NCBI GenBank assembly: GCA_025981625.1
Contig: JAICXF010000038.1
Location: 1 to 18,190, forward strand
DNA: 18,190 bases
Reading direction: 5' to 3'
Source: Sphingomonas sp.
Lineage (GTDB): Bacteria > Pseudomonadota > Alphaproteobacteria > Sphingomonadales > Sphingomonadaceae
A program made the translations under genes and the position numbers. This document shows, piece by piece, positions 1-7,002 of the stretch. The notes under the pieces were generated by a model. The model made no database searches. It saw only the letters and a program-made list of their open reading frames with translations, and was not told where the DNA came from. Positions within the stretch are counted from its first letter, which is position 1. Each line of letters begins with the position of its first letter.

Positions 1-187
1 CAGCGAGGACCTGGTCGACCGGATCCTGATCTACCGCGCGCCGATCATCGTCGGCGAGGGCAAGTCCAGCTTCGGCTATGTCGGCCACGCCGCGAGCGCC
101 GACGCGCACGGCCGCTGGCGCCCCGTCGCCGAGCAGCGGCTCGGTCCCGACCGGCTCGAAGTTTACGAGCGCGAACGCGCGGACTAA
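1..187 (+). CDS. ribD: RibD, C-terminal end (bifunctional deaminase/reductase), partial
   Basis: This is the 3' end of a gene cut by the window edge; the reading frame runs from base 2 to a TAA at 185-187. The visible 61 residues carry LVDRILIYRAPIIVGEG, typical of the late part of the RibD reductase domain, and end with LGPDRLEVYERERAD, which resembles the usual RibD C-terminus. RibD deaminates and then reduces the pyrimidine intermediate of riboflavin synthesis in the cytosol. The deaminase domain and the NADPH site lie outside the window. The identity is supported by the fragment itself and by ribE, ribB and ribH directly downstream on the same strand. Confidence 0.85.
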   Translation, partial: SEDLVDRILIYRAPIIVGEGKSSFGYVGHAASADAHGRWRPVAEQRLGPDRLEVYERERAD

Positions 188-192
188 GCGTC

Positions 193-298
193 CTTCGAGA
201 CGGGACTTCGCCTTTGCTCAGTCACTCCTCAGGACGAGCGGTTCATTATGCCGCTCATGCTGAGGAGCCGGTGAGCTTGTCGAACCGGCGTCTCGAAG
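193..298. repeat. Nested palindromic intergenic repeat (REP-like) between ribD and ribE
   Basis: A perfect 10-bp inverted repeat, CTTCGAGACG at 193-202 and CGTCTCGAAG at 289-298, encloses a second imperfect hairpin with arms 225-241 and 251-267 (15 of 17 positions pair) around a 9-base loop. The element fills nearly all of the ribD-ribE gap. Its right half (CCGCTCAT, CTGAG, then TGAGC, TTGTCGAA and TCGAAG) recurs in modified form at 16294-16350, so the two look like members of one dispersed family. As RNA it would fold strongly and could attenuate or stabilise the message. No transposase gene is nearby. Confidence 0.75.
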
Positions 299-310
299 CA
301 CGAGGAGAAT

Positions 311-916
311 ATGTTCACCGGGATCGTGAGTGACGTCGGCACCGTCCGCAGCGCCGAGCAGCGCGGCGACCTGCGCCTGACGATCGCAACGGCCTACAAT
401 GTCGATACGATCGACCTCGGGGCGTCGATTTCCTGCTCGGGCGTTTGCCTGACGGTGGTCGACAAGGGCGAGGACTGGTTCGCGGTGGACGTATCGGGCG
501 AAACGACCTCCAAAACCGCGGCCGATCATTGGCACGAGGGCGCCAGGCTGAACCTCGAGCGCGCGCTTCGCCTCGGCGACGAACTCGGTGGCCATATCGT
601 CACCGGTCACGTCGACTGTGTGGCGGAGGTGGTCGAATCATCTTCCGAAGGCGATTCGACCCGCATCGCCATCCGGATTCCCCGGGGGCTTGCCTCGATG
701 ATTGCGCCGAAAGGTTCAGTGACCCTCGACGGCGTCTCACTCACCGTCAACGACGTGCATGACGACGATGCCGGGACGCGCTTTACGGTCAACATCATCC
801 CTCATACGGCGCAGCACACGACACTCGGCAAACTGAAGGCGGGCGAACAGTTGAATGTAGAAGTTGACGTGCTCGCCCGATATCTCGACCGGATGCTTAG
901 CGCTAGAGCACATTAG
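311..916 (+). CDS. ribE: Riboflavin synthase, alpha subunit
   Basis: The enzyme converts two molecules of 6,7-dimethyl-8-ribityllumazine to riboflavin plus the pyrimidinedione, the last step of the pathway. The 201-residue length is normal for the family. The protein shows the expected internal duplication of two lumazine-binding domains: the first opens with MFTGIVSDVGTV (residues 1-12) and contains SCSGVCLTV (41-49), and the second opens near GGHIVTGHVD (93-102) and contains LDGVSLTVN. The start ATG follows a good ribosome site (GAGGAG, about 6 bases upstream). The stop codon lies inside a terminator-like hairpin at 915-932, so this gene probably ends a transcript that includes ribD. No oddities were seen. 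Confidence 0.95.
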   Translation: MFTGIVSDVGTVRSAEQRGDLRLTIATAYNVDTIDLGASISCSGVCLTVVDKGEDWFAVDVSGETTSKTAADHWHEGARLNLERALRLGDELGGHIVTGHVDCVAEVVESSSEGDSTRIAIRIPRGLASMIAPKGSVTLDGVSLTVNDVHDDDAGTRFTVNIIPHTAQHTTLGKLKAGEQLNVEVDVLARYLDRMLSARAH

Positions 917-938
917 GAACAGGACTGTTCCTGCTTTT
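915..938 (+). terminator. Rho-independent terminator after ribE
   Basis: AGGAACAG at 915-922 and CTGTTCCT at 925-932 form a perfect inverted repeat separated by 2 bases (in practice a 7-bp stem with a 4-base loop). It is followed by GCTTTT. The hairpin begins within the ribE stop codon. The stem is only moderately GC-rich, so strength is uncertain. The dyad could instead bind a protein; its GAAC-N6-GTTC spacing does not fit the LexA boxes I know. Confidence 0.55.
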
Positions 939-939
939 C

Positions 940-962
940 ATCACATTCTGGTGTGATATAGT
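940..962 (+). promoter_or_regulatory. Dyad operator candidate overlapping an extended -10 promoter of the HTH-ribB gene
   Basis: ATCACA (940-945) and TGTGAT (952-957) form a perfect dyad with a 6-base spacer. The right arm runs into TATAGT (957-962), preceded by TG and one base, which is an extended -10 element. The expected transcription start is about 7 bases beyond the hexamer, at or next to the A of the ATG at 969, and there is no Shine-Dalgarno sequence, so the message may be leaderless. No convincing -35 is seen. Because the downstream protein begins with an HTH domain, autoregulation at this dyad is a reasonable inference. The half-sites are TCACA-N6-TGTGA, the reverse order of a CRP site. 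Confidence 0.5.
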
Positions 963-968
963 GACCTT

Positions 969-2252
969 ATGAGCATCACTCTCATCGAGCGCCTGAGTGC
1001 CATCATCGCCACCGGAGAGGTCAGCCGCTCCGGCCTCGCCCGCGCCGCCGGACTTCACCCGAACAGCCTGCGCAAACTCGGGGCACCGGACTGGAATCCC
1101 ACCGCCGACACGCTCGGGCGCCTCGAAAAGCTCATCCAGCGCGGTACGACGGACGTTCTGGTCGGTCCCGAGCAGATCATCAACGAGGCGCGCAACGGGC
1201 GCATGTTCATCCTGGTCGACGACGACGACCGGGAGAACGAAGGCGACCTCGTCATCCCGGCGCAGATGGCGACACCCGATTCGATCAACTTCATGGCCCG
1301 CCATGGCCGCGGCCTGATCTGCCTTGCGCTCACCAAGGAGCGTGCCGACCAGCTCGGTCTCGAACCGATGACCCGCACCAACCGAAGCCGGATGGAGACC
1401 GCCTTCACCGTCTCGATCGAGGCCAAGGAAGGGATCACCACCGGCATCAGCGCCGCTGACCGGGCCCGCACGGTCGCGGTCGCGGTCGACGCGAATTACG
1501 GACCGGACGCGATCGTCTCGCCGGGGCACGTCTTCCCGCTCGTGGCGAAGCCCGGCGGCGTCCTTGTTCGCGCCGGACACACCGAAGCCGCGGTCGACGT
1601 TTCGCGGCTCGCGGGCCTCAACCCGAGCGGAGTCATCTGCGAGGTGATGCGCGAAGACGGGGCAATGGCGCGGCTCGACGACCTGATGGATTTCGCCCGC
1701 GCTCACAGCCTGAAGATCGGGACCATCCGTGACCTCATCGCCTACCGGCTGAAGAAGGACCATCTCGTCGAGCGGGTGGCGATCACGCCGTTCACCGCCA
1801 GCAGCGGCGCGCCGTGGCAGGCCCAGGTCTTCCGCGACAAGGCAAGCGGGGAGGAGCAACTCGCGCTAGTTCACGGCAGCATCGATCCGGATGAGCCCGT
1901 GCTGGTCCGGATGCACAGCGTCGACCTGTTCGCCGACGTGATCGGCGAATCGTCCACGCGTTCGGGCCTGCTCCACTCGGCGATGCGGATGATCGAGGAG
2001 CAAGGTTCGGGCGTCGTGGTCGCACTTCACGCGGCGGCGGCGGGATCGCTGTCGCGGGCGATCGACGCCCGGGCCGGCAAGCCCGTCGACGGCGGCGACG
2101 CGGTGCGCGGCTACGGCACCGGGGCGCAAATCCTCGCCGCGCTCGGCGTGCACGACATGATCCTGCTCACCAATCGCCACCACTCGCCGGTTGGCCTCGC
2201 CGGCTACGGTCTCGCCATCGTCGAGGAACGCCCGATCGAGTCGGAGGCCTAG
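969..2252 (+). CDS. ribB: HTH-RibB-(inactive RibA-like) fusion: 3,4-dihydroxy-2-butanone 4-phosphate synthase
   Basis: The RibB part makes 3,4-dihydroxy-2-butanone 4-phosphate from ribulose 5-phosphate for RibH. Three regions are visible in 427 residues. Residues 1-60 are an XRE/lambda-repressor-like helix-turn-helix ([11 protein letters not shown] 20-30, then HPNSLRKLG 30-38 as the likely recognition helix, and [14 protein letters not shown] 43-56). Residues about 66-262 are RibB, with the acidic metal site [11 protein letters not shown] (84-94), GHVFPL (186-191) and [10 protein letters not shown] (201-210) followed by NPSGVICEV (218-226). Residues about 268-427 resemble GTP cyclohydrolase II, but the three zinc cysteines are replaced (HSVDL at 316-320, SSTRSG at 328-333) and the QEGR motif is missing. 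This matches RibBX-type proteins described in proteobacteria. The stop codon is one base before ribH. Confidence 0.9.
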   Translation: MSITLIERLSAIIATGEVSRSGLARAAGLHPNSLRKLGAPDWNPTADTLGRLEKLIQRGTTDVLVGPEQIINEARNGRMFILVDDDDRENEGDLVIPAQMATPDSINFMARHGRGLICLALTKERADQLGLEPMTRTNRSRMETAFTVSIEAKEGITTGISAADRARTVAVAVDANYGPDAIVSPGHVFPLVAKPGGVLVRAGHTEAAVDVSRLAGLNPSGVICEVMREDGAMARLDDLMDFARAHSLKIGTIRDLIAYRLKKDHLVERVAITPFTASSGAPWQAQVFRDKASGEEQLALVHGSIDPDEPVLVRMHSVDLFADVIGESSTRSGLLHSAMRMIEEQGSGVVVALHAAAAGSLSRAIDARAGKPVDGGDAVRGYGTGAQILAALGVHDMILLTNRHHSPVGLAGYGLAIVEERPIESEA

Positions 2253-2253
2253 C

Positions 2254-2676
2254 ATGTCGACGATGTTGCTCGTCGAAGCGCGCTTTTACCCGCACCTCAA
2301 CGACATGCTGCTCGCCGGCGCGCGCCAGGCGATCGAGCAGGCCGGGCACAAGCACGAGACGCTGACGGTGCCGGGCGCGCTCGAAATTCCCGGCGCCATC
2401 GCGCTTGCCGCGCGGAGCGGCCGCTTCTGCGCCTTTGTCGGCCTTGGAGTGGTCATCCGCGGCGAGACCTATCATTTCGAGGTGGTGTCGAACGAAAGCG
2501 CGCGCGGGATCATGGACCTGACGCTTCAGGGCTATGCGGTCGGCAACGGCGTGCTGACCGTCGAGGACGAAGCGCAGGCGATCGCCCGCTGCGATCCTTC
2601 GCAACTGGACAAAGGTGGCGGCGCCGCCCGGGCGGCCCTGGCGCTGTTCGAGCTGCGCGGGAAATACGCGCCCTAG
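2254..2676 (+). CDS. ribH: 6,7-dimethyl-8-ribityllumazine synthase (lumazine synthase)
   Basis: RibH joins the RibB product to the RibD-derived pyrimidine to make the substrate of riboflavin synthase. The start at 2254 gives 140 residues and has GGAGG at 2243-2247, six bases upstream; an in-frame ATG 63 bases earlier lies inside ribB and would add residues atypical of the family. Conserved features are [11 protein letters not shown] (39-49), [14 protein letters not shown] (65-78) with the catalytic His at 74, and [12 protein letters not shown]. At 140 residues it is slightly shorter than the common 150-160, mostly at the N-terminus. It starts one base after the ribB stop, so the two are almost certainly co-transcribed and translationally coupled. 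Confidence 0.95.
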   Translation: MSTMLLVEARFYPHLNDMLLAGARQAIEQAGHKHETLTVPGALEIPGAIALAARSGRFCAFVGLGVVIRGETYHFEVVSNESARGIMDLTLQGYAVGNGVLTVEDEAQAIARCDPSQLDKGGGAARAALALFELRGKYAP

Positions 2677-2710
2677 TTGCCTGCGCGCGTCCGGCGGCTA
2701 TGCGCCGCAT

Positions 2711-3610
2711 GTGACCCGTCACAAAGCCCATCCGCATCCGCTGGCGTTCCCCGCGCTGCTGCTCGGCAACGCGGCGCTCGCCTTCGGACCGTGGATGGTG
2801 CGGCTGGCCGACGTCGGCGCCGTCGCGGCTGGCCTCTGGCGGCTCGCACTCGCGCTTCCGCTGCTCTGGCTTGTGGCGAAGGGGGCGGGACAGGACCCGC
2901 ATTTGCCGCGCAGGTCGCTGGTTCCGATCATTGTCGCCGCGGCGATCTTCTACGCACTCGACCTCGCCGCCTGGAACGCGGGCATCCGCATGACCAAGCT
3001 CGGCAATTCGACCCTGTTCGGCAACAGCGGCAGCTTCGTCTTCGCGATCTACGGGCTGTGGCTGGCCCGCCGCCGTCCTTCGCTCCGGCAATCGGCTTCG
3101 CTGCTGCTCGCGGGAGTCGGCGCGGCCCTCCTGATGGGCGCAAGCTATCAGCTCAGCCACCGCAACTTCACGGGCGACCTGCTGACGCTCGCCGCGGGCA
3201 TCCTCTACGGCGGTTATCTCATATTCATCGAGCGTGGGCGGGCCACGACCCAGCCGTTGCCGCTGCTCATCTTGTCGACCAGCTTTTCACTGCCGATCCT
3301 GCTGGCGATCAGCCTCGGGTTGGGGGAGCAGATCTGGCCGCATAACTGGACGCCGCTGATCATCTTCGCGATTTCGAGCCAGGTGATCGGCCAGGGGTTG
3401 CTGGTCTATGCGATCGGGACATTCCCGCCGCTGGTGGTGGGGCTCGCGCTTCTCACGCAGCCCGCGATCGCGGCCGCTATCGGCTGGCTCGCCTATCGTG
3501 AACGGCTGTCGCTCACCGACATTGTCGGAGCGGTGGCGATCGCCGCGGCGCTGGTGCTGGTCCGCTTGCCCGAACGAGGCTTGCGAACAAGCCCGGAGGC
3601 GCTCACTTGA
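2711..3610 (+). CDS. EamA/DMT-family membrane transporter
   Basis: This is a hydrophobic protein of about 299 residues with two tandem EamA-type halves and roughly ten membrane segments. The first half has ALLLGNAALAFGPWMVRLADV and a WRLALALPLLWLV segment; the second starts near GDLLTLAAGILYGGYLIFIERGR and ends with LTDIVGAVAIAAALVLVRLPERG. The only reasonable start in frame is GTG at 2711, 34 bases after ribH; it lacks a clear ribosome site. Substrates of EamA proteins cannot be read from sequence. The location after ribH makes a flavin (RibN-like) role possible, but the gene is also coupled to COQ9 downstream (TTGA overlap), so the ribH link may be incidental. Confidence 0.85.
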   Translation: MTRHKAHPHPLAFPALLLGNAALAFGPWMVRLADVGAVAAGLWRLALALPLLWLVAKGAGQDPHLPRRSLVPIIVAAAIFYALDLAAWNAGIRMTKLGNSTLFGNSGSFVFAIYGLWLARRRPSLRQSASLLLAGVGAALLMGASYQLSHRNFTGDLLTLAAGILYGGYLIFIERGRATTQPLPLLILSTSFSLPILLAISLGLGEQIWPHNWTPLIIFAISSQVIGQGLLVYAIGTFPPLVVGLALLTQPAIAAAIGWLAYRERLSLTDIVGAVAIAAALVLVRLPERGLRTSPEALT

Positions 3611-4266
3611 GCGGCATGGACCCGCCGAGCCCGCTCGAACAGCTTCGTCGCCGTCTTGCGCTCGCGGTCGGCGAGAATGCGGTGTTCGACGGCTGGACCC
3701 GCACAGCAGTGGACAGCGCCGCGGCGCAGCTCGGAGTCGATCCGGTACAGGCGCGCCTTGCCATGCCGAAAACCCAGGCGGGGATGATCGACGTCTACAT
3801 CCAGGAGGTCGACCGCGCGCTCGAGGCTTACTTCACCCCCGAGCGATTGTCGGGGATGAAGATCCGCGAAAAAATCCGCGCGCTCGTGTGGCACCGTCTG
3901 GAGATCATGGGTCCGGCACGCGAGGCGGTCCGGCGCGCGCTCGCAATCCTGGCGATGCCGCAAAACCTGCCGCTCGCGCTGCGAATCTCGTGGCGAACCG
4001 CCGACCTCATGTGGCGCATCGCGGGCGATACCAGCACCGATTTCAATCATTACACCAAGCGGATGACGCTCGGCGCCGTGTACGGATCGACGCTGCTGGC
4101 GTGGCTCGACGATGAAAGCGAAGGCTGGAGCGACACCGCCGCCTTTCTCGACCGGCGAATCGACGACGTGATGCGGTTCGAGCGATTCAAGGCCGACTGG
4201 CGGGGATCGTCGGAACATCTCAGCCTGTCCCGATTCCTCGGCCGCTTGCGCTATCCACCACGCTGA
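3607..4266 (+). CDS. COQ9-family protein (ubiquinone biosynthesis)
   Basis: COQ9-family proteins bind lipids and assist late hydroxylation/demethoxylation steps of ubiquinone synthesis; in bacteria the role is inferred from the mitochondrial homologue. The 219-residue protein carries the family stretch MKIREKIRALVWHRLEIM, then ILAMPQNLPLALRISWRTAD, AGDTSTDFNHYTKRMTLGAV and LLAWLDDES. The start is taken as TTG at 3607 and not ATG at 3616, because GGAGG (3595-3599) lies 7 bases from the TTG but 16 from the ATG. The TTG overlaps the TGA of the EamA gene as TTGA, so translation is probably coupled. It is the last gene before the iron-uptake promoter. Confidence 0.88.
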   Translation: MSGMDPPSPLEQLRRRLALAVGENAVFDGWTRTAVDSAAAQLGVDPVQARLAMPKTQAGMIDVYIQEVDRALEAYFTPERLSGMKIREKIRALVWHRLEIMGPAREAVRRALAILAMPQNLPLALRISWRTADLMWRIAGDTSTDFNHYTKRMTLGAVYGSTLLAWLDDESEGWSDTAAFLDRRIDDVMRFERFKADWRGSSEHLSLSRFLGRLRYPPR

Positions 4267-4323
4267 ACAGCCCGATTTCGAGATCCTGCGGCAACGACTC
4301 GCAAGGGGTGGAAGTCTTAACTC

Positions 4324-4342
4324 GTAAATGATAATCACTCGC
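4324..4342 (+). promoter_or_regulatory. Fur box overlapping the feoAB promoter
   Basis: The 19 bases GTAAATGATAATCACTCGC match the classic Fur consensus at 14 of 19 positions, including the central run AATGATAATCA. Inside the box, GATAAT (4330-4335) can serve as a -10 hexamer. Transcription would then start near 4342, leaving at most a few bases before the feoA ATG at 4347. Fur with iron bound here would directly block the promoter, in keeping with iron-repressed ferrous uptake. Some alphaproteobacteria use other iron regulators (Irr, RirA), but the match is to Fur. Confidence 0.7.
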
Positions 4343-4346
4343 AACA

Positions 4347-4613
4347 ATGAACGCGCCGTTCCACCTCGATGCGATCGAACTCGACCGTCTGCCCTTGGGC
4401 ACAAAGGCGCGCGTCAGCTCGGTCGACTGGTCGCTTCTGGACGAAGGCGAGGCCTGCCGCCTCAAGCATTTCGGCTTTGACGAGGGTGTCACCGTCGAGC
4501 CGTTGCACCTTGGCCCGTTCGGCCGTGATCCGATGGCCATTCGGGTCGGGCGAATGACGGTCGCCATCCGGCGCAGGCACGCCGGCGCGATCACCGTTAC
4601 GCCGATCAAGTGA
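4347..4613 (+). CDS. feoA: FeoA, ferrous iron transport accessory protein
   Basis: FeoA is a small cytosolic SH3-like protein that associates with the FeoB permease and is needed for Fe(II) uptake. The product is 88 residues, within the usual 75-90. Recognisable parts are LDRLPLGTKARVSSVDW (12-28), RLKHFGFDEGVTVEPLH, GPFGRDPMAIRVGRMTVAIRR and the C-terminal ITVTPIK. ATG 4347 is the only in-frame ATG/GTG near the expected N-terminus. It has no Shine-Dalgarno sequence and lies 4 bases after the Fur box. The stop overlaps the feoB start (GTGA at 4610-4613). Confidence 0.9.
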   Translation: MNAPFHLDAIELDRLPLGTKARVSSVDWSLLDEGEACRLKHFGFDEGVTVEPLHLGPFGRDPMAIRVGRMTVAIRRRHAGAITVTPIK

Positions 4614-6457
4614 ACCCGCTCCCGCTCGTTGCCGTGGCCGGTAATCCGAATGCCGGCAAAAGCGCGTTGTTCAATGCGCTGACCGGCGCCCGCCAGAAGG
4701 TCGGCAATTATCCCGGCGTGACGGTCGAGCGCAAAGCCGGCCGGATGATGCTCGGGGATGGCCGACCGGTGGAGCTGGTGGATCTACCCGGCTCCTACAG
4801 CCTCGATCCCGCCAGTCCCGACGAGGCGGTGACCCGCGACGTTCTGCTCGGGAACCAGAAGGGCGAGCGCCAGCCCGATGCGCTGGTCATCGTCCTGGAC
4901 GCCTCCAACCTGGACAATCACCTGCGGTTCGCGCTTCAGCTGATCGAACTGGGGCTGCCGACCGTGGTCGCGCTGAACATGGTCGATCTTGCCAAGCGAG
5001 ACGGGCTCGAGCTCGATCCGAACGTGCTCGAACGAGAACTCGGCGTACCCGTCATCGAAACCGTGGCCGTTCGCCGCCGCGGCATCGCGGAGCTGCAAAA
5101 GGCGCTCGATGACATGCTGTCGGCACCCTTGTGCGGTGTCCACAAGCACGTGAAGAGCGACCTCGTTCACCTGCAGCGCCGGGCCCGTGAGATCGCCACG
5201 GCTGCGGTGGTTAGCGAGATGCCCGTGCGACGGTGGACCCATCGGCTCGATGCCGTCCTCCTCCATCCGATTTTCGGGCCGATCATTCTCGCGGCGATCA
5301 TGTTCGTGATGTTCCAGGCGGTGTTCGCCTGGAGCGCGGCGCCGATGGAGTGGATCGGAAACGGCGTGGCGTGGCTTTCCGGCCTTGTCACGGACGCGTT
5401 GCCGCGCGGACTGCTCCGCTCGCTGATTGTCGATGGCGCAATCGCCGGCGTCGGCGCCGTCATCACCTTCCTGCCCCAGATCCTCATCCTGTTCCTGTTC
5501 ATCCTGCTGCTCGAGGGCACCGGCTACATGGTCCGGGCGGCGTTCCTGATGGACAAGCTGATGCACGGCGTCGGCCTGTCGGGCCGCGCCTTCATTCCGC
5601 TGCTGTCGAGCTTTGCCTGTGCGGTGCCGGGGATCATGGCGACCCGGACGATCGATGACCCGAAGGATCGGCTCACCACGATCCTCGTCGCGCCGCTGAT
5701 GACCTGCTCGGCGCGGCTGCCGGTCTACACGCTGATTATCGCCGCCTTCATTCCGAACCGACAACTCGCTTTTGGGATCGGCCTCCAGGGGGTCGTCATG
5801 TTCGGCCTCTACGTGTCCGGGATCGCGGGAGCGTTGACCGCTGCCCTGGTGCTCCGCCGGGGCATGCTCAAGGGCAGCGGCGGGGGGTTCATGATGGAGC
5901 TGCCCAAATACCAGTGGCCACGCCCCAAGGACGTTGCCATTGGCCTCCTGACCCGCGCCCAGATTTTCCTGAAGCGCGCGGGCACGATCATTCTGGGGAC
6001 CACGGTTGTCCTGTGGGCGCTCGCAAGCATTCCGCAGGCCGGTCCGGGCCAGAAGCAGAGCGATGTCTCGATCGCCGGGCACATCGCCAGCGGAATCGAG
6101 GTGGTGGTGAAACCGATCGGGTTCAATCACGACATCAGCATGGCGCTGCTGCCGGCGATGGCCGCCCGCGAGGTGGCGGTGAGCTCGATCGCCACCGTCT
6201 ATTCGATCGATTCGCCCGACGAGAAGGCCGGCGCAACGAGGCTTCATGACCAGCTCCAGCACCGCTGGTCGCTGGCGACGGCGCTGGCGTTCCTGGCATG
6301 GTTCGTGTTCGCGCCCCAGTGCATCTCGACGATCGCCGTCACGCGGCGTGAAACAAACGGCTGGAAGTGGCCGCTTTTCATGGTGACTTATCTGTTCGCG
6401 CTGGCCTATCTCGCTGCTGGAGCGACCTACTGGATTGCGGTCGCCGCGGGACTTTGA
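4610..6457 (+). CDS. feoB: FeoB, ferrous iron transport GTPase/permease
   Basis: FeoB is the inner-membrane Fe(II) permease with a cytosolic GTP-binding domain. In 615 residues the G motifs appear in order: G1 GNPNAGKS (11-18), G2 [11 protein letters not shown]3 DLPGSYSL, G4 NMVD, and a G5-like VAVRRRG. A helical spacer leads to the membrane part, which has the two Gate regions ([14 protein letters not shown] with TCSARLPVY after it, and [14 protein letters not shown]). The length is typical of short bacterial FeoB forms; no long C-terminal extension and no feoC follow. The GTG start overlaps the feoA stop by 4 bases, so expression should follow the Fur-controlled promoter. Next comes ssb after an 11-base gap. 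Confidence 0.95.
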   Translation: MNPLPLVAVAGNPNAGKSALFNALTGARQKVGNYPGVTVERKAGRMMLGDGRPVELVDLPGSYSLDPASPDEAVTRDVLLGNQKGERQPDALVIVLDASNLDNHLRFALQLIELGLPTVVALNMVDLAKRDGLELDPNVLERELGVPVIETVAVRRRGIAELQKALDDMLSAPLCGVHKHVKSDLVHLQRRAREIATAAVVSEMPVRRWTHRLDAVLLHPIFGPIILAAIMFVMFQAVFAWSAAPMEWIGNGVAWLSGLVTDALPRGLLRSLIVDGAIAGVGAVITFLPQILILFLFILLLEGTGYMVRAAFLMDKLMHGVGLSGRAFIPLLSSFACAVPGIMATRTIDDPKDRLTTILVAPLMTCSARLPVYTLIIAAFIPNRQLAFGIGLQGVVMFGLYVSGIAGALTAALVLRRGMLKGSGGGFMMELPKYQWPRPKDVAIGLLTRAQIFLKRAGTIILGTTVVLWALASIPQAGPGQKQSDVSIAGHIASGIEVVVKPIGFNHDISMALLPAMAAREVAVSSIATVYSIDSPDEKAGATRLHDQLQHRWSLATALAFLAWFVFAPQCISTIAVTRRETNGWKWPLFMVTYLFALAYLAAGATYWIAVAAGL

Positions 6458-6468
6458 AGGAGCGTGAC

Positions 6469-6966
6469 ATGGCCGGCAGCGTGAACAAGGTGATCCTCGT
6501 CGGGAATCTGGGCAAGGACCCCGAGTCGCGCAGCTTCCAGAACGGTGGTGAAGTGGTCAGCTTCAGCGTCGCGACTTCTGAAAACTGGAAGGACCGCAAC
6601 TCCGGCGAGCGCAAGGAAAAGACCGAGTGGCACAATGTCTCGATCTTCTCTGAAGGCCTCGCTCGGGTCGCCAAGAGCTACTTGCGCAAGGGCTCCAAGG
6701 TTTATCTCGAAGGGCAACTCGAGACCCGCAAATGGCAGGATCAATCGGGCAACGATCGTTACACTACCGACGTGGTCCTGCGGAACTTCAACAGTGCGAT
6801 GGTGCTCCTCGACAGTCGCGAAGGCTCGGGCGGCGGCCGCGGGGCCTTCAACGAATCCTATGACGAGTTCGGCGGTGGTGGTGGCGGAGGCGGCTCGTCG
6901 CGCCCGCAATCGCGGCCGCAGCCGGCGGCATTCGACACCGACCTTGACGACGATGTGCCATTTTGA
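6469..6966 (+). CDS. ssb: Single-stranded DNA-binding protein
   Basis: SSB coats single-stranded DNA and recruits repair and replication proteins through its acidic tail. The start at 6469 follows AAGGAG at 6 bases; the frame is open further upstream inside feoB, but [19 protein letters not shown] is the canonical N-terminus. The OB fold covers about residues 1-110 (including [15 protein letters not shown] and [17 protein letters not shown]). A Gly/Ser/Pro/Gln-rich linker follows, ending with the conserved tip DLDDDVPF. The length is 165 residues. It lies 11 bases after feoB and might be partly co-transcribed with it, though ssb normally needs its own constitutive expression. Confidence 0.96.
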   Translation: MAGSVNKVILVGNLGKDPESRSFQNGGEVVSFSVATSENWKDRNSGERKEKTEWHNVSIFSEGLARVAKSYLRKGSKVYLEGQLETRKWQDQSGNDRYTTDVVLRNFNSAMVLLDSREGSGGGRGAFNESYDEFGGGGGGGGSSRPQSRPQPAAFDTDLDDDVPF

Positions 6967-6984
6967 CGGGTGTGGGGCACCCGT
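6966..6984. terminator. Hairpin between convergent genes (ssb and DUF177)
   Basis: ACGGGTG (6966-6972) and CACCCGT (6978-6984) form a perfect 7-bp stem with a 5-base loop, starting on the last base of the ssb stop codon. A second, partly overlapping pairing with GGTGCACCCC downstream is possible. It lacks a strong T run on either strand, but its position in a 36-base gap between convergent genes fits a bidirectional terminator. Confidence 0.45.
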
Positions 6985-7002
6985 TCAAATGGTGCACCCC
7001 TT

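Noticed and set aside
188..310. FMN riboswitch upstream of ribE or ribB
   Set aside because: The ribE leader is filled by a palindromic repeat and the ribB leader is about 50 bases; neither shows the conserved RFN element core.
917..930. LexA/SOS box (GAAC ... GTTC) after ribE
   Set aside because: The spacing is six bases, which does not match the alphaproteobacterial GTTC-N7-GTTC or the Gram-positive GAAC-N4-GTTC form; a terminator hairpin explains it better.
940..957. CRP binding site
   Set aside because: The half-sites are in the opposite order (TCACA-N6-TGTGA instead of TGTGA-N6-TCACA).
903..1859. 318-codon minus-strand frame opposite the HTH-ribB gene
   Set aside because: It lies antisense to clearly conserved RibB motifs and has no domain of its own.
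3493..4404. 303-codon minus-strand frame opposite COQ9
   Set aside because: COQ9 motifs on the plus strand are unambiguous and the antisense product has no recognisable features.
4784..6262. 492-codon open frame on the minus strand opposite feoB
   Set aside because: It is a shadow of GC-rich codon structure; the protein is low-complexity and charged, without a recognisable domain, and feoB on the other strand has complete motifs.
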